Shown in pieces: positions 36,601 to 43,420 of a stretch of DNA of 64,000 nucleotides (position 1 is its first letter; every line of letters starts with the position of its first letter). A program made the position numbers and the translations under genes. The DNA comes from Siphonodentalium dalli (taxonomy: Eukaryota > Mollusca > Scaphopoda > Gadilida > Siphonodentaliidae): NCBI GenBank assembly GCA_032622095.1, contig CP136067.1, forward strand, positions 181,014,556-181,078,555, given 5' to 3'. The notes under the pieces were generated by a model that saw only the letters and a list, made by a program, of their open reading frames with translations, made no database searches and was not told the origin of the DNA.

Positions 36601-36929
36601 GCTCACATCTATTCGTGGCACCTCCTTTAACGATATATGCTCTATATATTATCTTCATGTTGTTATCTCTATTTCTGCCTGCTTTTATGTGAAAAATACC
36701 AATTTTGTCAGCCCGTTTCCAGACATTTTTTATGAAACAGACTTTGCCATCCCCTTAAAAGGTACGAAACGCGTTCTGGTACGAAACGTCTGACGATCAT
36801 ACTAATACTGAACACGTGTGCATTGCTGCCTCAAACAATGAAGTTGATACTCAGTAGACAATTAGGTTCACAGAAAAAATGTATCGATACTTACCCTAAT
36901 GTCACTTCATCTTCGTTTTCCTTGTTCAT
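532..36929 (-). CDS. DARS1: Cytoplasmic aspartyl-tRNA synthetase, 14 exons, 3' end outside window
   Basis: Charges tRNA-Asp with aspartate in the cytosol; in animals it is usually part of the multi-synthetase complex. The joined exons (36895-36929, 27565-27673, 26730-26898, 25003-25105, 24084-24186, 17904-17978, 15171-15339, 13764-13898, 12139-12286, 9010-9078, 8327-8447, 5454-5534, 3679-3790, 532-603) give 1501 nt, 500 residues plus one base, with every GT-AG junction in phase. Order: lysine-rich N-terminal extension (about 12-48), OB-fold anticodon-binding domain (about 60-190), then the class II catalytic core with motif 1 ([12 protein letters not shown]), motif 2 ([15 protein letters not shown]) and the start of motif 3 ([10 protein letters not shown]). 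The human enzyme has 501 residues; this one would reach about 528, mainly because of the longer N-terminus. The terminal exon lies to the left of base 1. Introns 5 and 7 carry 5'-splice-site minisatellites. Confidence 0.97.
865..2440. mobile_element. Inverted-repeat element nested in the 681-2742 MITE
   Basis: Ends match as inverted repeats: caggcacgtatgatg near 889 and catcatacgtgcctg near 2391, each joined to a GTCGGAA run. It interrupts sequence that is continuous in the copy at 27032-27418. It itself contains the 217-bp palindromic element 1696-1912. Confidence 0.65.
1696..1912. mobile_element. 217-bp foldback element, copy 1
   Basis: Nearly the whole element is one inverted repeat: arms beginning tacagtaatgccctaa and a core gagagctttccgatgaatg. 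Other copies are at 9914-10070 (left arm shortened), 18928-19144 and 27988-28204, three of the four exactly 217 bp. Ends suggest a TA target. Confidence 0.85.
2750..3347. repeat. Interspersed repeat and diverged TTAA palindromic MITE
   Basis: 2750-3110 is repeated at 15370-16300 (shared text atgcagtgactcttggtggc), where it has received two insertions. 3098-3347 is a diverged palindromic MITE with ends atccctttcatgacagg and ttaaagggttaa and two internal palindromes near 3150-3203 and 3230-3300. Confidence 0.6.
3421..3640. mobile_element. Inverted-repeat MITE
   Basis: Arms from tggccatattggat to aatccaatatggcca enclose a strong inverted repeat (ggttccgtggttttaatgct with its complement; core ccatatatgga). 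It ends 39 bp short of DARS1 exon 13. Confidence 0.75.
3679..3790 (-). CDS. DARS1: DARS1 exon 13
   Basis: Residues 440-476. It reads [20 protein letters not shown] and [17 protein letters not shown], including the [14 protein letters not shown] block that contacts aspartate. Acceptor ttctacag, donor gtaggt. Confidence 0.97.
3791..5453. other. DARS1 intron 12, no feature seen
   Basis: Intron between exons 12 and 13. It is AT-rich and I see no gene, RNA or clear repeat in it. Confidence 0.5.
5454..5534 (-). CDS. DARS1: DARS1 exon 12
   Basis: Residues 413-439, [20 protein letters not shown] then MPDPTDQ, a core strand of the catalytic domain. 81 nt, phase 0 on both sides; acceptor ttgacag, donor gtatat. 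Confidence 0.97.
5635..6190. repeat. Tandem repeat of about 120-190 bp
   Basis: Three diverged copies of a unit containing gaaattttctaagt, aaaagggttaataactc and actgtaggaggagt, ending in a gacagacggacgg tail. That tail style is common to interspersed repeats elsewhere in the window (12060, 34810). Confidence 0.75.
6350..8326. other. DARS1 intron 11, mostly unique
   Basis: Intron sequence with no recognisable gene or array. A gacagacggacagatca tail at 6694-6710 marks the end of an old interspersed repeat. Confidence 0.45.
8327..8447 (-). CDS. DARS1: DARS1 exon 11
   Basis: Residues 372-412. It contains [32 protein letters not shown], nearly identical to the human [16 protein letters not shown] region. 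Acceptor ttttcag, donor gtaaga, ends in phase 0. Confidence 0.97.
9010..9078 (-). CDS. DARS1: DARS1 exon 10
   Basis: Residues 349-371, [20 protein letters not shown] then EP, the insertion domain (human [12 protein letters not shown]). 69 nt, acceptor ttttccag, donor gtgagt. Confidence 0.95.
9165..9610. mobile_element. Foldback element with 8-bp target duplication
   Basis: Ends caagcctgcaaatagcgtgt and its complement; flanked on both sides by TCTAAAAT (9157-9164 and 9611-9618), the 8-bp duplication expected of hAT-type insertion. Inside are two palindromes built on gcagaatgaggtccccagag. Related copies: 13452-13696, 14412-14869, 15390-15618, and a fragment at 27708-27770. Confidence 0.8.
9914..10070. 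mobile_element. 217-bp foldback family, shortened copy
   Basis: The right arm is intact and the left arm lacks about 60 bp after tacagtaat. Core palindrome matches the other three copies. Confidence 0.8.
11480..12128. repeat. Interspersed repeat with internal tandem units
   Basis: Units of about 160 bp with gtgacgtcgtc and cctggtttgcgaactcgtt recur, ending in a gacggacggaac tail and a palindromic gcaaattttaaatttggcgg terminus. Related copies at 28800-29230 and 34750-34880. Short open frames here are repeat-derived. Confidence 0.75.
12139..12286 (-). CDS. DARS1: DARS1 exon 9, class II motif 2
   Basis: Residues 300-348. It begins [18 protein letters not shown], motif 2 with the ATP-contacting arginine, and continues [19 protein letters not shown]. 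Acceptor tatttcag, donor gtaagt; phase 1 in, phase 2 out. Confidence 0.97.
12729..12830. mobile_element. Short inverted-repeat MITE
   Basis: Arms gacgaaattatcgcacgaga and its complement, with core gcgatacctcg / cgaggtatcgc variants. 102 bp, lying within intron 8. Confidence 0.7.
13452..13696. mobile_element. Foldback element of the GCAGAATGAGG family
   Basis: Ends caagccttgaaatag and complement. Two palindromes built on gaggt[t/c]cccagagggtg. No matching target duplication seen. It ends 67 bp from exon 8. Confidence 0.8.
13764..13898 (-). CDS. DARS1: DARS1 exon 8, aspartate-binding region
   Basis: Residues 255-299. It contains [16 protein letters not shown] and [13 protein letters not shown], the substrate-binding stretch that is nearly invariant in eukaryotic AspRS. 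Acceptor attatag, donor gtgaga; phase 1 on both sides. Confidence 0.97.
14412..14869. mobile_element. Diverged foldback element of the GCAGAATGAGG family
   Basis: Ends caaggctgaaaatac and gtatt-like complement near 14850; the right end abuts the first unit of the 29-bp splice-site array. Confidence 0.65.
14871..15187 (-). repeat. 29-bp minisatellite carrying DARS1 exon-7 5' splice site
   Basis: The motif tggtactcacctgagatgat starts at 14871 and recurs every 29 bp, 11 times, the last at 15161 being the real exon 7 boundary. On the minus strand each unit holds about 17 exon bases ending ATCATCTCAG plus gtgagtacca. The copy at 14929 reads gttagt instead of gtgagt; all keep GT. Confidence 0.97.
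15171..15339 (-). CDS. DARS1: DARS1 exon 7, start of catalytic core and motif 1
   Basis: Residues 199-254 and one base of 255. It contains [17 protein letters not shown] and class II motif 1 [12 protein letters not shown] (dimer interface). Acceptor attgtcag, donor gtgagt. The exon's last bases and this donor form the unit of the 29-bp tandem array at lower coordinates. Confidence 0.97.
15390..15618. mobile_element. Foldback element of the GCAGAATGAGG family
   Basis: Two adjacent palindromes. It interrupts the interspersed repeat that is continuous at 2750-2790, just upstream of exon 7. Confidence 0.75.
15696..16064. mobile_element. piggyBac-like MITE, left end deleted
   Basis: Matches the family from tttgggtatgcttaagc to the right terminus cactgaaagggttaa. 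It sits in the same repeat that is uninterrupted (tatattaattaaatgcagtg) at 2840-2860, so the empty site contains TTAA. Confidence 0.8.
16396..16460. repeat. GA-rich microsatellite
   Basis: About 65 bp of imperfect GA repeats following a poly-G run, within intron 6. Confidence 0.9.
16751..17333. mobile_element. TIR element TACCTTACTCG, copy 1
   Basis: Ends taccttactcgtatttaaat and complement; the subterminal motif gagcgaaaaatagtac occurs twice. 583 bp, no coding capacity. A longer relative is at 61771-63423. Confidence 0.8.
17904..17978 (-). CDS. DARS1: DARS1 exon 6, domain linker
   Basis: Residues 174-198, [20 protein letters not shown] then PVTSD. This corresponds to the end of the OB domain and the hinge (human VISLAEPRLPLQLDDA). 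75 nt, phase 0 on both sides; acceptor cttgtag, donor gtatgt. Confidence 0.96.
18085..18475. mobile_element. TTAA-flanked MITE, ACCCAACAG termini
   Basis: Ends ttaaccctttacccaaca and complement with TTAA on both edges. It holds two copies of the same ccaatgcattctcttatata palindrome found in the other MITE families. Lies 107 bp upstream of exon 6. Confidence 0.8.
18928..19144. mobile_element. 217-bp foldback element, copy 3
   Basis: Intact arms, tacagtaatgctctaagtaa and complement. Very close to the copy at 27988-28204. Confidence 0.85.
19807..20936. mobile_element. piggyBac-like MITE with nested insertion
   Basis: Ends ttaaccctatgagtgcca and complement, TTAA at both edges, palindrome at 20817-20885. 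A second element (19951-20596) has inserted at the TTAA of its internal CTTAAGC. Confidence 0.85.
19951..20596. mobile_element. Nested TTAA element, AGGGGTACTGTAC termini
   Basis: Ends ttaaaggggtactgtac and complement with a TTAA duplication. The uninterrupted host sequence is visible at 813-830 and 15710-15725. The small minus-strand open frame inside has no recognisable domain. Confidence 0.85.
20996..21509. repeat. Foldback element followed by 185-bp direct repeat
   Basis: 20996-21153 is an inverted repeat with arms through gatgtgtaaatgggtttgtt. Its right end begins a 185-bp unit (gtgtcattctgtgtttatta) at 21140 that is repeated at 21325 with about one difference (gaggcaaacg versus gaggcgaacg). 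The 63-bp array starts about 80 bp later. Confidence 0.85.
21590..24090 (-). repeat. 63-bp minisatellite carrying DARS1 exon-5 5' splice site
   Basis: The motif gcctacctgttcaacatgaa recurs every 63 bp from 21649 to 23917 without an indel (37 copies), again at 24015, and finally at 24078 where it is the authentic exon 5 end and donor. Read on the minus strand each unit holds 16 exon bases ending GAACAG followed by gtaggc or gtaggt and about 41 further intron bases. Copies differ mainly at two or three G/A or C/T positions; about eleven have the T at donor position +6. The block 23917-23990 also repeats 24 exon bases and the array's left edge. Confidence 0.97.
24084..24186 (-). CDS. DARS1: DARS1 exon 5, OB-fold; donor site amplified downstream
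   Basis: Residues 139-173: [17 protein letters not shown] and then [11 protein letters not shown], matching the human INKESIVDVEG region. Acceptor ttttcag, donor gtaggc, ends in phase 0. The last 16 exon bases plus the donor are repeated throughout the 63-bp array that follows in intron 5 (lower coordinates). Confidence 0.97.
24187..25002. other. DARS1 intron 4
   Basis: Intron. Copies of a caccctgca[c/g]..ttta motif occur at 24491 and 24870-24960 and related sequence is at 33510-33850, suggesting an old interspersed repeat. No gene seen. Confidence 0.5.
25003..25105 (-). CDS. DARS1: DARS1 exon 4, OB-fold
   Basis: Residues 105-138 and two bases of 139. It reads [20 protein letters not shown] then [14 protein letters not shown], closely matching the family. 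Acceptor ctgcag, donor gtgagt; phase 1 in, phase 2 out. Confidence 0.97.
26331..26566. mobile_element. Diverged TTAA palindromic MITE
   Basis: Left end ttaactcttccatgac and right end gtcatcaaagggttaa, with a weak tatatatgc palindrome inside. Related to the element at 3098-3347. Confidence 0.55.
26730..26898 (-). CDS. DARS1: DARS1 exon 3, start of OB-fold domain
   Basis: Residues 49-104 plus one base of residue 105. It contains [12 protein letters not shown], matching the human DAAEDYAKERYG region, and ends [14 protein letters not shown], the first strands of the anticodon-binding barrel. Acceptor ggattcag, donor gtaaag. Confidence 0.96.
27032..27418. mobile_element. piggyBac-like MITE, uninterrupted 387-bp copy
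   Basis: Ends ttaaccctttgagtgcagg and complement, TTAA on both edges, palindrome at 27299-27367. The best reference copy of the family in this window. Confidence 0.85.
27565..27673 (-). CDS. DARS1: DARS1 exon 2, lysine-rich N-terminal extension
   Basis: Residues 12-48. A basic, probably helical segment ([19 protein letters not shown]) followed by an acidic turn (EIDEDKS). Acceptor ttttccag, donor gtatgt, phase 2 in and phase 0 out. In other eukaryotes such extensions help bind tRNA; the human protein has a shorter one. Confidence 0.93.
27988..28204. mobile_element. 217-bp foldback element, copy 4
   Basis: Same length and arms as the copies at 1696 and 18928. Lies in DARS1 intron 1 beside a palindromic GGTCAACC/ACCGCGGT-rich stretch (27895-27985 and 28500-28600). 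Confidence 0.85.
28800..29230. repeat. Interspersed repeat related to 11480-12128
   Basis: Same gccgaaatgtgcagttgggg and gtgacgtcgtc units as at 11520-11880. Open frames inside are repeat-derived. Confidence 0.75.
30074..30222. repeat. 20-bp minisatellite
   Basis: Seven full copies of a 20-bp unit such as ccactcatggggtgttaggt plus a partial one. It opens a frame of repeated HSWGV/HGVLG residues that I do not regard as a gene. Confidence 0.9.
30300..30880. repeat. Imperfect CTCATCTCTCCCCC minisatellite
   Basis: Irregular repeats of ctcatctctcccccgtgccc and ccctacaac with ttaactgtcaactaataaat, units of about 30-60 bp. Interrupted by the perfect palindrome 30395-30500. Confidence 0.8.
30395..30500. 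mobile_element. Perfect 106-bp palindrome (TA-flanked MITE)
   Basis: Arms of 53 bp from tagtccaagtcttctcgtac to the centre atgctagcat with no mismatch that I can find and no loop. TA on both edges suggests a TA target duplication. Terminal tagtccaa is shared with the inverted repeat at 34882-35021. Confidence 0.85.
31331..33481. mobile_element. TIR element AGGCCTAA with internal 165-bp repeats
   Basis: Ends contain cttgtttccgctaac (31350-31365) and its complement gttagcggaaacaaac (33448-33463), outside which aggcctaa is mirrored. Inside, 32280-32770 has three or more units of about 165 bp (atggaaaa.. gtgaacatccatacc). No transposase seen. A fragment of the same terminus lies at 31030-31110. 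Confidence 0.65.
34882..35021. mobile_element. TA-flanked inverted-repeat MITE
   Basis: Arms tagtccaacaaattagac and complement; core aatatttggacatttacga. Abuts the ggcggggg terminus of an interspersed repeat on its left. Confidence 0.75.
35182..36758. mobile_element. TTAA-flanked element, GGGGATGGCAAAGT termini
   Basis: Left ttaaggggatggcaaagt and right complement, TTAA on both edges, 1.58 kb. No transposase frame. It ends 136 bp from DARS1 exon 1 within intron 1. Confidence 0.8.
36895..36929 (-). CDS. DARS1: DARS1 exon 1 (start codon)
   Basis: Residues 1-11 ([11 protein letters not shown]) plus two bases of residue 12. It ends at a strong donor, gtaagt. The start is inferred: this is the only short ATG-led segment upstream of exon 2 that has a good donor and the right phase. 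Joining to exon 2 makes a glycine codon and continues as [13 protein letters not shown], typical of the lysine-rich N-terminus of invertebrate cytosolic AspRS. RNA evidence could move the start or add a 5' UTR exon. Confidence 0.8.
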
Positions 36930-37060
36930 TCTGATGAAATACGAGGAAATACAGGTGCAAAAATGATGCAATTTTTAACCCGGAAATGACAACTGTACCG
37001 AAACCTGTTTAATTACACCGGAAATTGTTGATTCGGTGTGACGATTTTCAGTAGGTTACA
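36930..37060 (-). promoter_or_regulatory. DARS1: Possible TATA-less DARS1 promoter
   Basis: Directly upstream of the inferred start codon there is no TATA box. Two CCGGAAA cores lie at 36980-36986 and 37018-37024, resembling ETS-family sites common in housekeeping promoters. This is inference from motif and position only. Confidence 0.25.
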
Positions 37061-37250
37061 AGCAACTAATTATATAGAGTTACGCTTCTTGAATTTGTGT
37101 GGGGAAACTCGAGTCAGCATAAAACAAAATCTGGCTGCTGATTGGTTGATTATCATTGAGAGAAATATCCCTAATCGGGAACAGAAAATCATAGCCTACG
37201 TAAATATGGCGATCGTGTATGTTTAGATGTCCAGGAAGAGTCTGGTGGTG

Positions 37251-37505
37251 TCCAGAAGTTACGGGAGGGGTCTGGGTATTTTTATGCTGCTGATTTTTGT
37301 GCAGTAAATTGGGTAGTTGTGGAAATGCAAGATTATTGTTTGAAAACAATACCGAAAAGTGCGCGTTTGTTGTCACAGACTGGTGCAGCGGATGACGTTC
37401 TAAGGAAAATTGACCACTTGAAGTTCAAATAGGCTTAACCCATGGCCGGCGGGACTTTTAGTTAACACTGTCGCCTATGGGAAATAATTAGTTGTGTGTA
37501 ACCAG
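37251..37505. repeat. Interspersed repeat, copy 1
   Basis: Closely matches 41925-42178 (tccagaagttacgg through gttaacactgtcgcctatgg). The last 24 bp also occur on the minus strand near 63827-63850. Family not recognised. Confidence 0.75.
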
Positions 37506-38499
37506 TAGCCCACCGCTTGCGGAAATAACTTAAAATAGCGACGTTAAAAGAGAAACGGGTGTGTATAAGTCAGTTGAGACGTATTCTGAACGCAATAACA
37601 AATAAAAGATCGATAAAATACGTGAATTGTTTTAGGATATAATGTCCTGTCGCTGGACGGTGTCGGAGTCCCAACCCCAATTATGTTATCGCGAGTGAGT
37701 AACGTGTGGGTGGGAAGTGTGGGTGGGTGCGATTGGGTTGTAAAAAAAAAGGTACATGTATAATGTTGAATTTTTTTAATTTTTTTTTTTATTTTTGTGA
37801 CCCACACCCCAAGAGTGCATGCATGTATTTTTCCGGGAAAGGACGACTCAGACAGTACAGGAAACAACTCGCACCTACGGTGATTTCCTGTCAGATCTCG
37901 GACACCCACCCTCCTTTGGCACCAATGCAAGGTCAATTTTGGGATCCACCCATTACCTTTTGATAGCAACAATGAAAACTGATATTGTGATTAGGCTGAC
38001 AAAGGGAGTGAACACACTCCATTTGTACTAATCGTTTGGATAAAATGTTCATGCTAACATTAGCTCAACGCAAAAAGAGGCAGCATGGCTATTCGATATC
38101 TATATATGTCGCCGATAATTAATAGTGGTGGTATTTAATACCATCACAGTATAGGCTAGAGGATGTGCAAGGTCCTGGGTTCGGTAACCACTGGTCATAA
38201 TAATGCCACATTAATCGAAAATCTTATCTTTTCATACACATTACACGAATCAATAAATAACTGCATGGAACTTGACACATATGGCTTGAATGTCTTACAT
38301 TCAGTTAGCCTATATGTATACACCATTCACAATCATATAGCCTATATCTGACGACCTTACGGTTGGTATGCTGTGTAAGTCGGATCTTTGGGAAATCCAA
38401 GCAATCTTTCGTAGTCACTTGGACGCAATTGATCCATCGATCATTCATCCAAAATGATATACAGAGCCGACATATGCATGTGGGTATCTATATATATAC

Positions 38500-38905
38500 A
38501 CAGCCTTATGCTGAATAAATCACTCTCATCGGTTTTCTGTGATAAAGTTACCCAGGTTCCTAAATTTGTGATAAAGTTACCCAGGTTGGAGAGCATTGTG
38601 ATAAAGTTACCCAGGTTAAGCATGTCTCACAGTATCAACTCGATTTAAAAGTGACAGCGGTAAATATTGTTCAGTTTTGGCAAACTAATAGCCCTTATTA
38701 ATCATAAATTAAGATATATTAGTACTGTAGTTCGTCATTTTGATCGCAAAAATCAATAATTTGTTGCTAAACAAGAATGTTATTAACCTGGGTAACTTTA
38801 TCACAATCCTCTCCAACCTGGGTAACTTTATCACAATTTCAGGAACCTGGGTAACTTTATCACAGAAAACCGGTGAGAGTGACCTAGTATTCAGCCAAAC
38901 TTATG
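38500..38905. mobile_element. Inverted-repeat element with six copies of a 20-mer
   Basis: Each arm holds three copies of gtgataaagttacccaggtt (38540-38617 forward; 38788-38862 reversed), bounded by cactctcatcggttttctg and its complement. About 170 bp of AT-rich sequence separates the arms. Confidence 0.8.
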
Positions 38906-38934
38906 GGGCGACGTTCCTCTATTTAACCCATATT

Positions 38935-39235
38935 TACAGATATCTTCAATTCTTTTACATATATCTCCAATTCATTTGAAGATATCTCCAATTCAATAAG
39001 AGATATTCCAATTATTATGCAGATATCTCCGAAAATATATATGAATTTAATATTTTTTTTTAAAGTTGGCATTGTAACCACACTAGTTTATTTATATCCT
39101 ATATCACTAAATCACTAGCAGATATCTCCAAATCTTCATGATTGACATATATCTGATAATTCAGCTAGCATATATATGTTAAATCATTAGGAGATATATC
39201 TCTAAATCACTAGCAGATATCTGTACGTAGATAGG
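38935..39235. repeat. Degenerate AGATATCTCC repeats
   Basis: At least ten scattered copies of agatatctccaattc-like units. Simple-sequence character, no coding potential. Confidence 0.7.
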
Positions 39236-39519
39236 GGATAAATAGAGGAACGGCGCCCCGTACATATTACTGCTGGAGGGATCAGGCCGCGGTTATTACG
39301 TTTTAAGATTTTTGCAGCTTTCGAGCAGGAACCAGTCCATTCAACAAGATACATCGAGTGCGCGCAAATAAACAGACACGAGAGTCGCAAAAACAACGAC
39401 AGACGGCAGCTGGGAAGCAATTTTCATTCACTAAGCGCAGTTATATCAACATTGAGACGAAAATCATTCATTAAAATGTACTTTTATTTCCACGAACTAG
39501 AAATTTAGACAGACTGTTG

Positions 39520-39584
39520 CAAGCTGCAAAACAGAGTTCAGTCCCCTCGCTACACGTAGGGGACTGAACTCTGCATGGAGCTTG
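39520..39584. repeat. Hairpin
   Basis: Inverted repeat cagagttcagtcccct with complement around a 9-bp loop, extended imperfectly to caagctgca / tggagcttg. Confidence 0.7.
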
Positions 39585-40542
39585 AGACTGTTGTCGAATT
39601 TTGCGCGATAGACTGGTCCTTGCCCTTGTTCGCCGAAAACGAAAAATTGAAAACGTAGTAACTTGACCCTTTACGCTGATGGGATATATGTACTTGGCAC
39701 TATAGTAGAACTATACACACATGTATATATGACACACGACGCTGTATTGGAGTAATTGTGATAAGCTGTTCCTGCAAGTGTGTGGTAATTCTGTTCTGGC
39801 GTTTCTCTTCCAAAATAGTAACATTAAAGACATATACTGTCATATTTTAGTGACATAATTATTCCAGTGTTTGATAACTATAGATCAGTAGTCACACAAT
39901 GCTGACTTGATAAATATGCGGGAGTTAGATTGCCAACGAGAGGTACCGCAAATAATCTGCATATCAGAATGGTTATATATGGCTGTATAGGTTGCACACC
40001 GAAGCAGGAAAACCACCAAGGGAAGAATAACATATGCAATAGCTGTGTCTATTATTTATCACACAACACGGCTACAGTAGATTCGTGTTCTATGAATATA
40101 TTGTATTCAAATAAATCAGATAAAAACAAAACACTGATAAAAGATAAAAGTCTATCCTTGGTGGATTTGTTAAATTTTGTAGTATACGATTGATAATGTA
40201 TAATCTATCTATAGATCTATAATTCATATATTGTCAAAACATTTGTTAAATGTTCATATATGTTACATGTATTAATTAGGATTGGAATAAAATATGTTTA
40301 CATCATAATCCAATAATCCATAATGAATGTGGCATGAAATTTTACTCCGGTTTTGATTCCGTTTAATATGAAACAAATATATAGGGCGATTTTATTCATG
40401 GGGATATCGAATTTTGTTTCACTGAGCTATATATAGGAGAACTTGTATTTCCAGCTTTTCCAAGTCTTCACGGTCAACAACAGCTTGTGATTTCCGTTGG
40501 GTTGATGCTGTTTTTGGACAGAGTCCCTCCCCATTACTCTTC

Positions 40543-41728
40543 TATACAGGCAGGGATGTGGCTAGAGGGTCTCCGCTGGGGGGGTGTCCACCTTGGGAAT
40601 TTCCAACTGCACCCCCCCCCCTTGAGTCGGAATCACACCAACACAACTTTTTGCATAATTCCATTTGCACCCCCCCCCCCCCCTTGATTCTGAATGACAA
40701 TTTTTTGCATAATTCCATTTGCACCCCCCCCCCTTGTACCTCATGCTCAGGCCTAATTTCCTATATATTCATAACCCATGCTTCTATTTTCCCAGTATGA
40801 GAACATTAAGATATTTTAACCTGAAAATTGCCCCCAAAAAAACAACTAGTGATCTAATTCCAGACAAATGCACACAGCTACCGACAACAGACCAGGAAAC
40901 ACCGGCCGACCATGGTTGTTCGGCCCGGTGTGAGAAAATTTTGAAAACTATACAAGAAAATCGCAAATCCTAGCATCTAGACTGGCCTCAACTGAAGCTT
41001 TCCTAGTGTTGGAAATTTCCAACCTCATGCTCCCCCTCAGGTTGGAAAATTCTTCAACTGATGACCATTTATGTCTACAAGTTTGACCAAATGTAGTAAA
41101 ATATTGTTTTGCTAAACTAATTAGCAGTTTGTATTGGCCATGTGGATGGGACAATGACACACCGGGCCGACCATGGTTCGGCCCGGTGTGCGAAAATTTT
41201 GAAATCTGAACAAGAAAATCGCAAAATCCTAACATCTAGACTAGCCTCAAGCCTTCCTACTGTTGGAAATTTCAAACCCTACACCCCCACTTAGGTTGGA
41301 AAATTTCCAACTGATGACAATTCCAATGACAATGTTGACCAATTGTATGACAATATTGTTTTCTTAAATTAACTAGAAGTTTTTGACTGGCCACGGGGGA
41401 GGGGCCAGGACACAAGCTTTACAAGTGTTGGAAATTTCCAACCTGTCACCCCCTAAGGTTGGAAAATTTCCAACTGATGACCATTTCTGTCAAAAATTTT
41501 GACCAAAAATAGGAACATATGCAAATATTGGTCGAAAAACAATAAATTCCCCCCAATAAATTGTTTTATAATCAAACTACAAGTACATTTTCAACCTATT
41601 GTTGGTGTGAAATTTCGTTGTGGCAGGTATGAAATTTCCAACTATTGAAAATATAGCTCTCTGCTGGGGGGGGGGTGAGACACCCCCCCCCCACACCCCC
41701 CCCCTCTAGCCACATCCCTGTATACAGG
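40543..41728. mobile_element. hAT-like nonautonomous element with 8-bp target duplication
   Basis: TATACAGG at 40543-40550 and 41721-41728 flanks termini cagggatgtggctagagg and complement. CAGGG ends plus an 8-bp duplication are hAT hallmarks. Interior has poly-C runs and repeated gttggaaatttccaac units and two copies of the ccgaccatggt palindrome (40905 and 41166). No transposase. Confidence 0.85.
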
Positions 41729-41924
41729 ACTTTATGCCCAGAATCGTGGACGGGAGTTTTCTGGCTTGTATGTCATAGGATTTCATTTTTTTTTTCAATG
41801 TGTAAAGATTTCATTTTAGTATGATTTTGGTGATTAAGTTGAATAGTAATTGTGTTACTAATGTTAAATAACTAATTGTGCTAAAAAATTGAAGAATTTC
41901 AATGTTTTTGTTTTGTTTTTTTTG

Positions 41925-42178
41925 TCCAGAAGTTACGGAAGTGGTCTGGATATGTTTATGCTGCTGATTTTTGTGCAGTAAATGGGGTAGTTGTGGAAAT
42001 GCAAGATTATCGTTTGAAAAAAATACCGAAAAGGGCACGTTTGTTGTAACACACTTGTGCAGCGGATGACGTTCTAAGGGAAAATTGACCACTTGAAGTT
42101 CAAATAGGCTTAACCCATAGCCGGCGGGACTTTTAGTTAACACTGTCGCCTATGGAAAATAATTAGGTGTTAGTAACC
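41925..42178. repeat. Interspersed repeat, copy 2
   Basis: Direct repeat of 37251-37505 with scattered substitutions. Not recognised as a known family. Confidence 0.75.
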
Positions 42179-42329
42179 TATAGATACGAAGCTTAGGTAC
42201 ATTAATTAGTATTCATATATTACTATATTTAGATCATATTTATGCATACAGTCGGCGTAGAAACAAAAACATGAATATCCCGATTATTCGTGACATTCAA
42301 GTTAAATGTTCAATAATAGAAAAGTATAC

Positions 42330-43420
42330 TGTGACCGGTTCATTCAACATGAAGTTAATCAAGGTGTATCTTTATTAATAACAGTATACAGTACTATCAA
42401 AATCAGAAGAAACATGTGGCCCTGGGTACTTATCTCCCAGCGCTGTGGCAAAAAACAAATTGACAATGCATTCTTAAACCCAAACCTGTGGCGGTTTTTC
42501 ATCCAATGCACCGAAGCTTCATGCCATGTACCAAAGCTTATTGACGTGTCATAACTCCAGGAATATACCACCATAGGACATCATATGGTACGTTGAATGG
42601 TCACCAGAAACCCGGATATTAATAATTTCAGATCATAATTAGCATCGCATTATCCCATCGAGGAATATGTCATAATGACACACTATATTACACCTACTAT
42701 ATAACTGCTCCCTCCCTGACACAGGGCTACATATAAGAAGTTTATCGATGTCTACTTAATGAGAGTATACAGTTCCGTCAAAATCTGACCTCGCATCGTT
42801 AGCCCCAAATCTGTGGCGATTTTTCATCCAATTTACCGAAGGTCACCATAAACTTCGATATCAGTCATTTCAGACCGTAACTATCATGGAATTATATATT
42901 AACCCATGGTGTAATTATGTCAAAATGACACACTATATTACATCAACCCTATATGTTAAACTGCTTCCTCCCGGACGCAGTGATACATACAAGAAGTTTA
43001 TCCATGTCTACTTAATGAGAGCATATAGTTCTGTCGAAATCTGGCGAAAAATGTGACCTTGCATCATTAACCCCAAATCTGTGGCGGTTTTTCATCCTAT
43101 GTACCGAAGCTTCGTGACATGTACCGAAGCTTGGTGACGTGTCAGAACTTCTAAAATATACCCCATCGGGACATCAAATGGTATCAAACGTTGAATGGTC
43201 ACCATAAATCTCGATATTAGTCATTTCAGACCATAATTAGCATAGCATTATATATTAACCCGTCGAGAAATATGTCAAAATGACACACTATATTACACCC
43301 ACCCCTATATAACTGCGTCCTCCCTGACACAGACTGCATATAAAAAGTTTATCCATGTCTACTTAATGAGAGTATACAGTTCTGTGAAAATCGGGCGAAC
43401 AATTTGGTCTATAAATCCCG
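42330..43420. repeat. Irregular tandem repeats of about 260-350 bp
   Basis: Three to four diverged units sharing tgtctacttaatgagag, atgacacactatattac and ctgtggcggtttttcatcc. No gene seen. Confidence 0.7.

Noticed and set aside
42306-42574. Overlapping frames near 42.4 kb
   Set aside because: They lie in irregular tandem repeats whose other units do not keep the frame.
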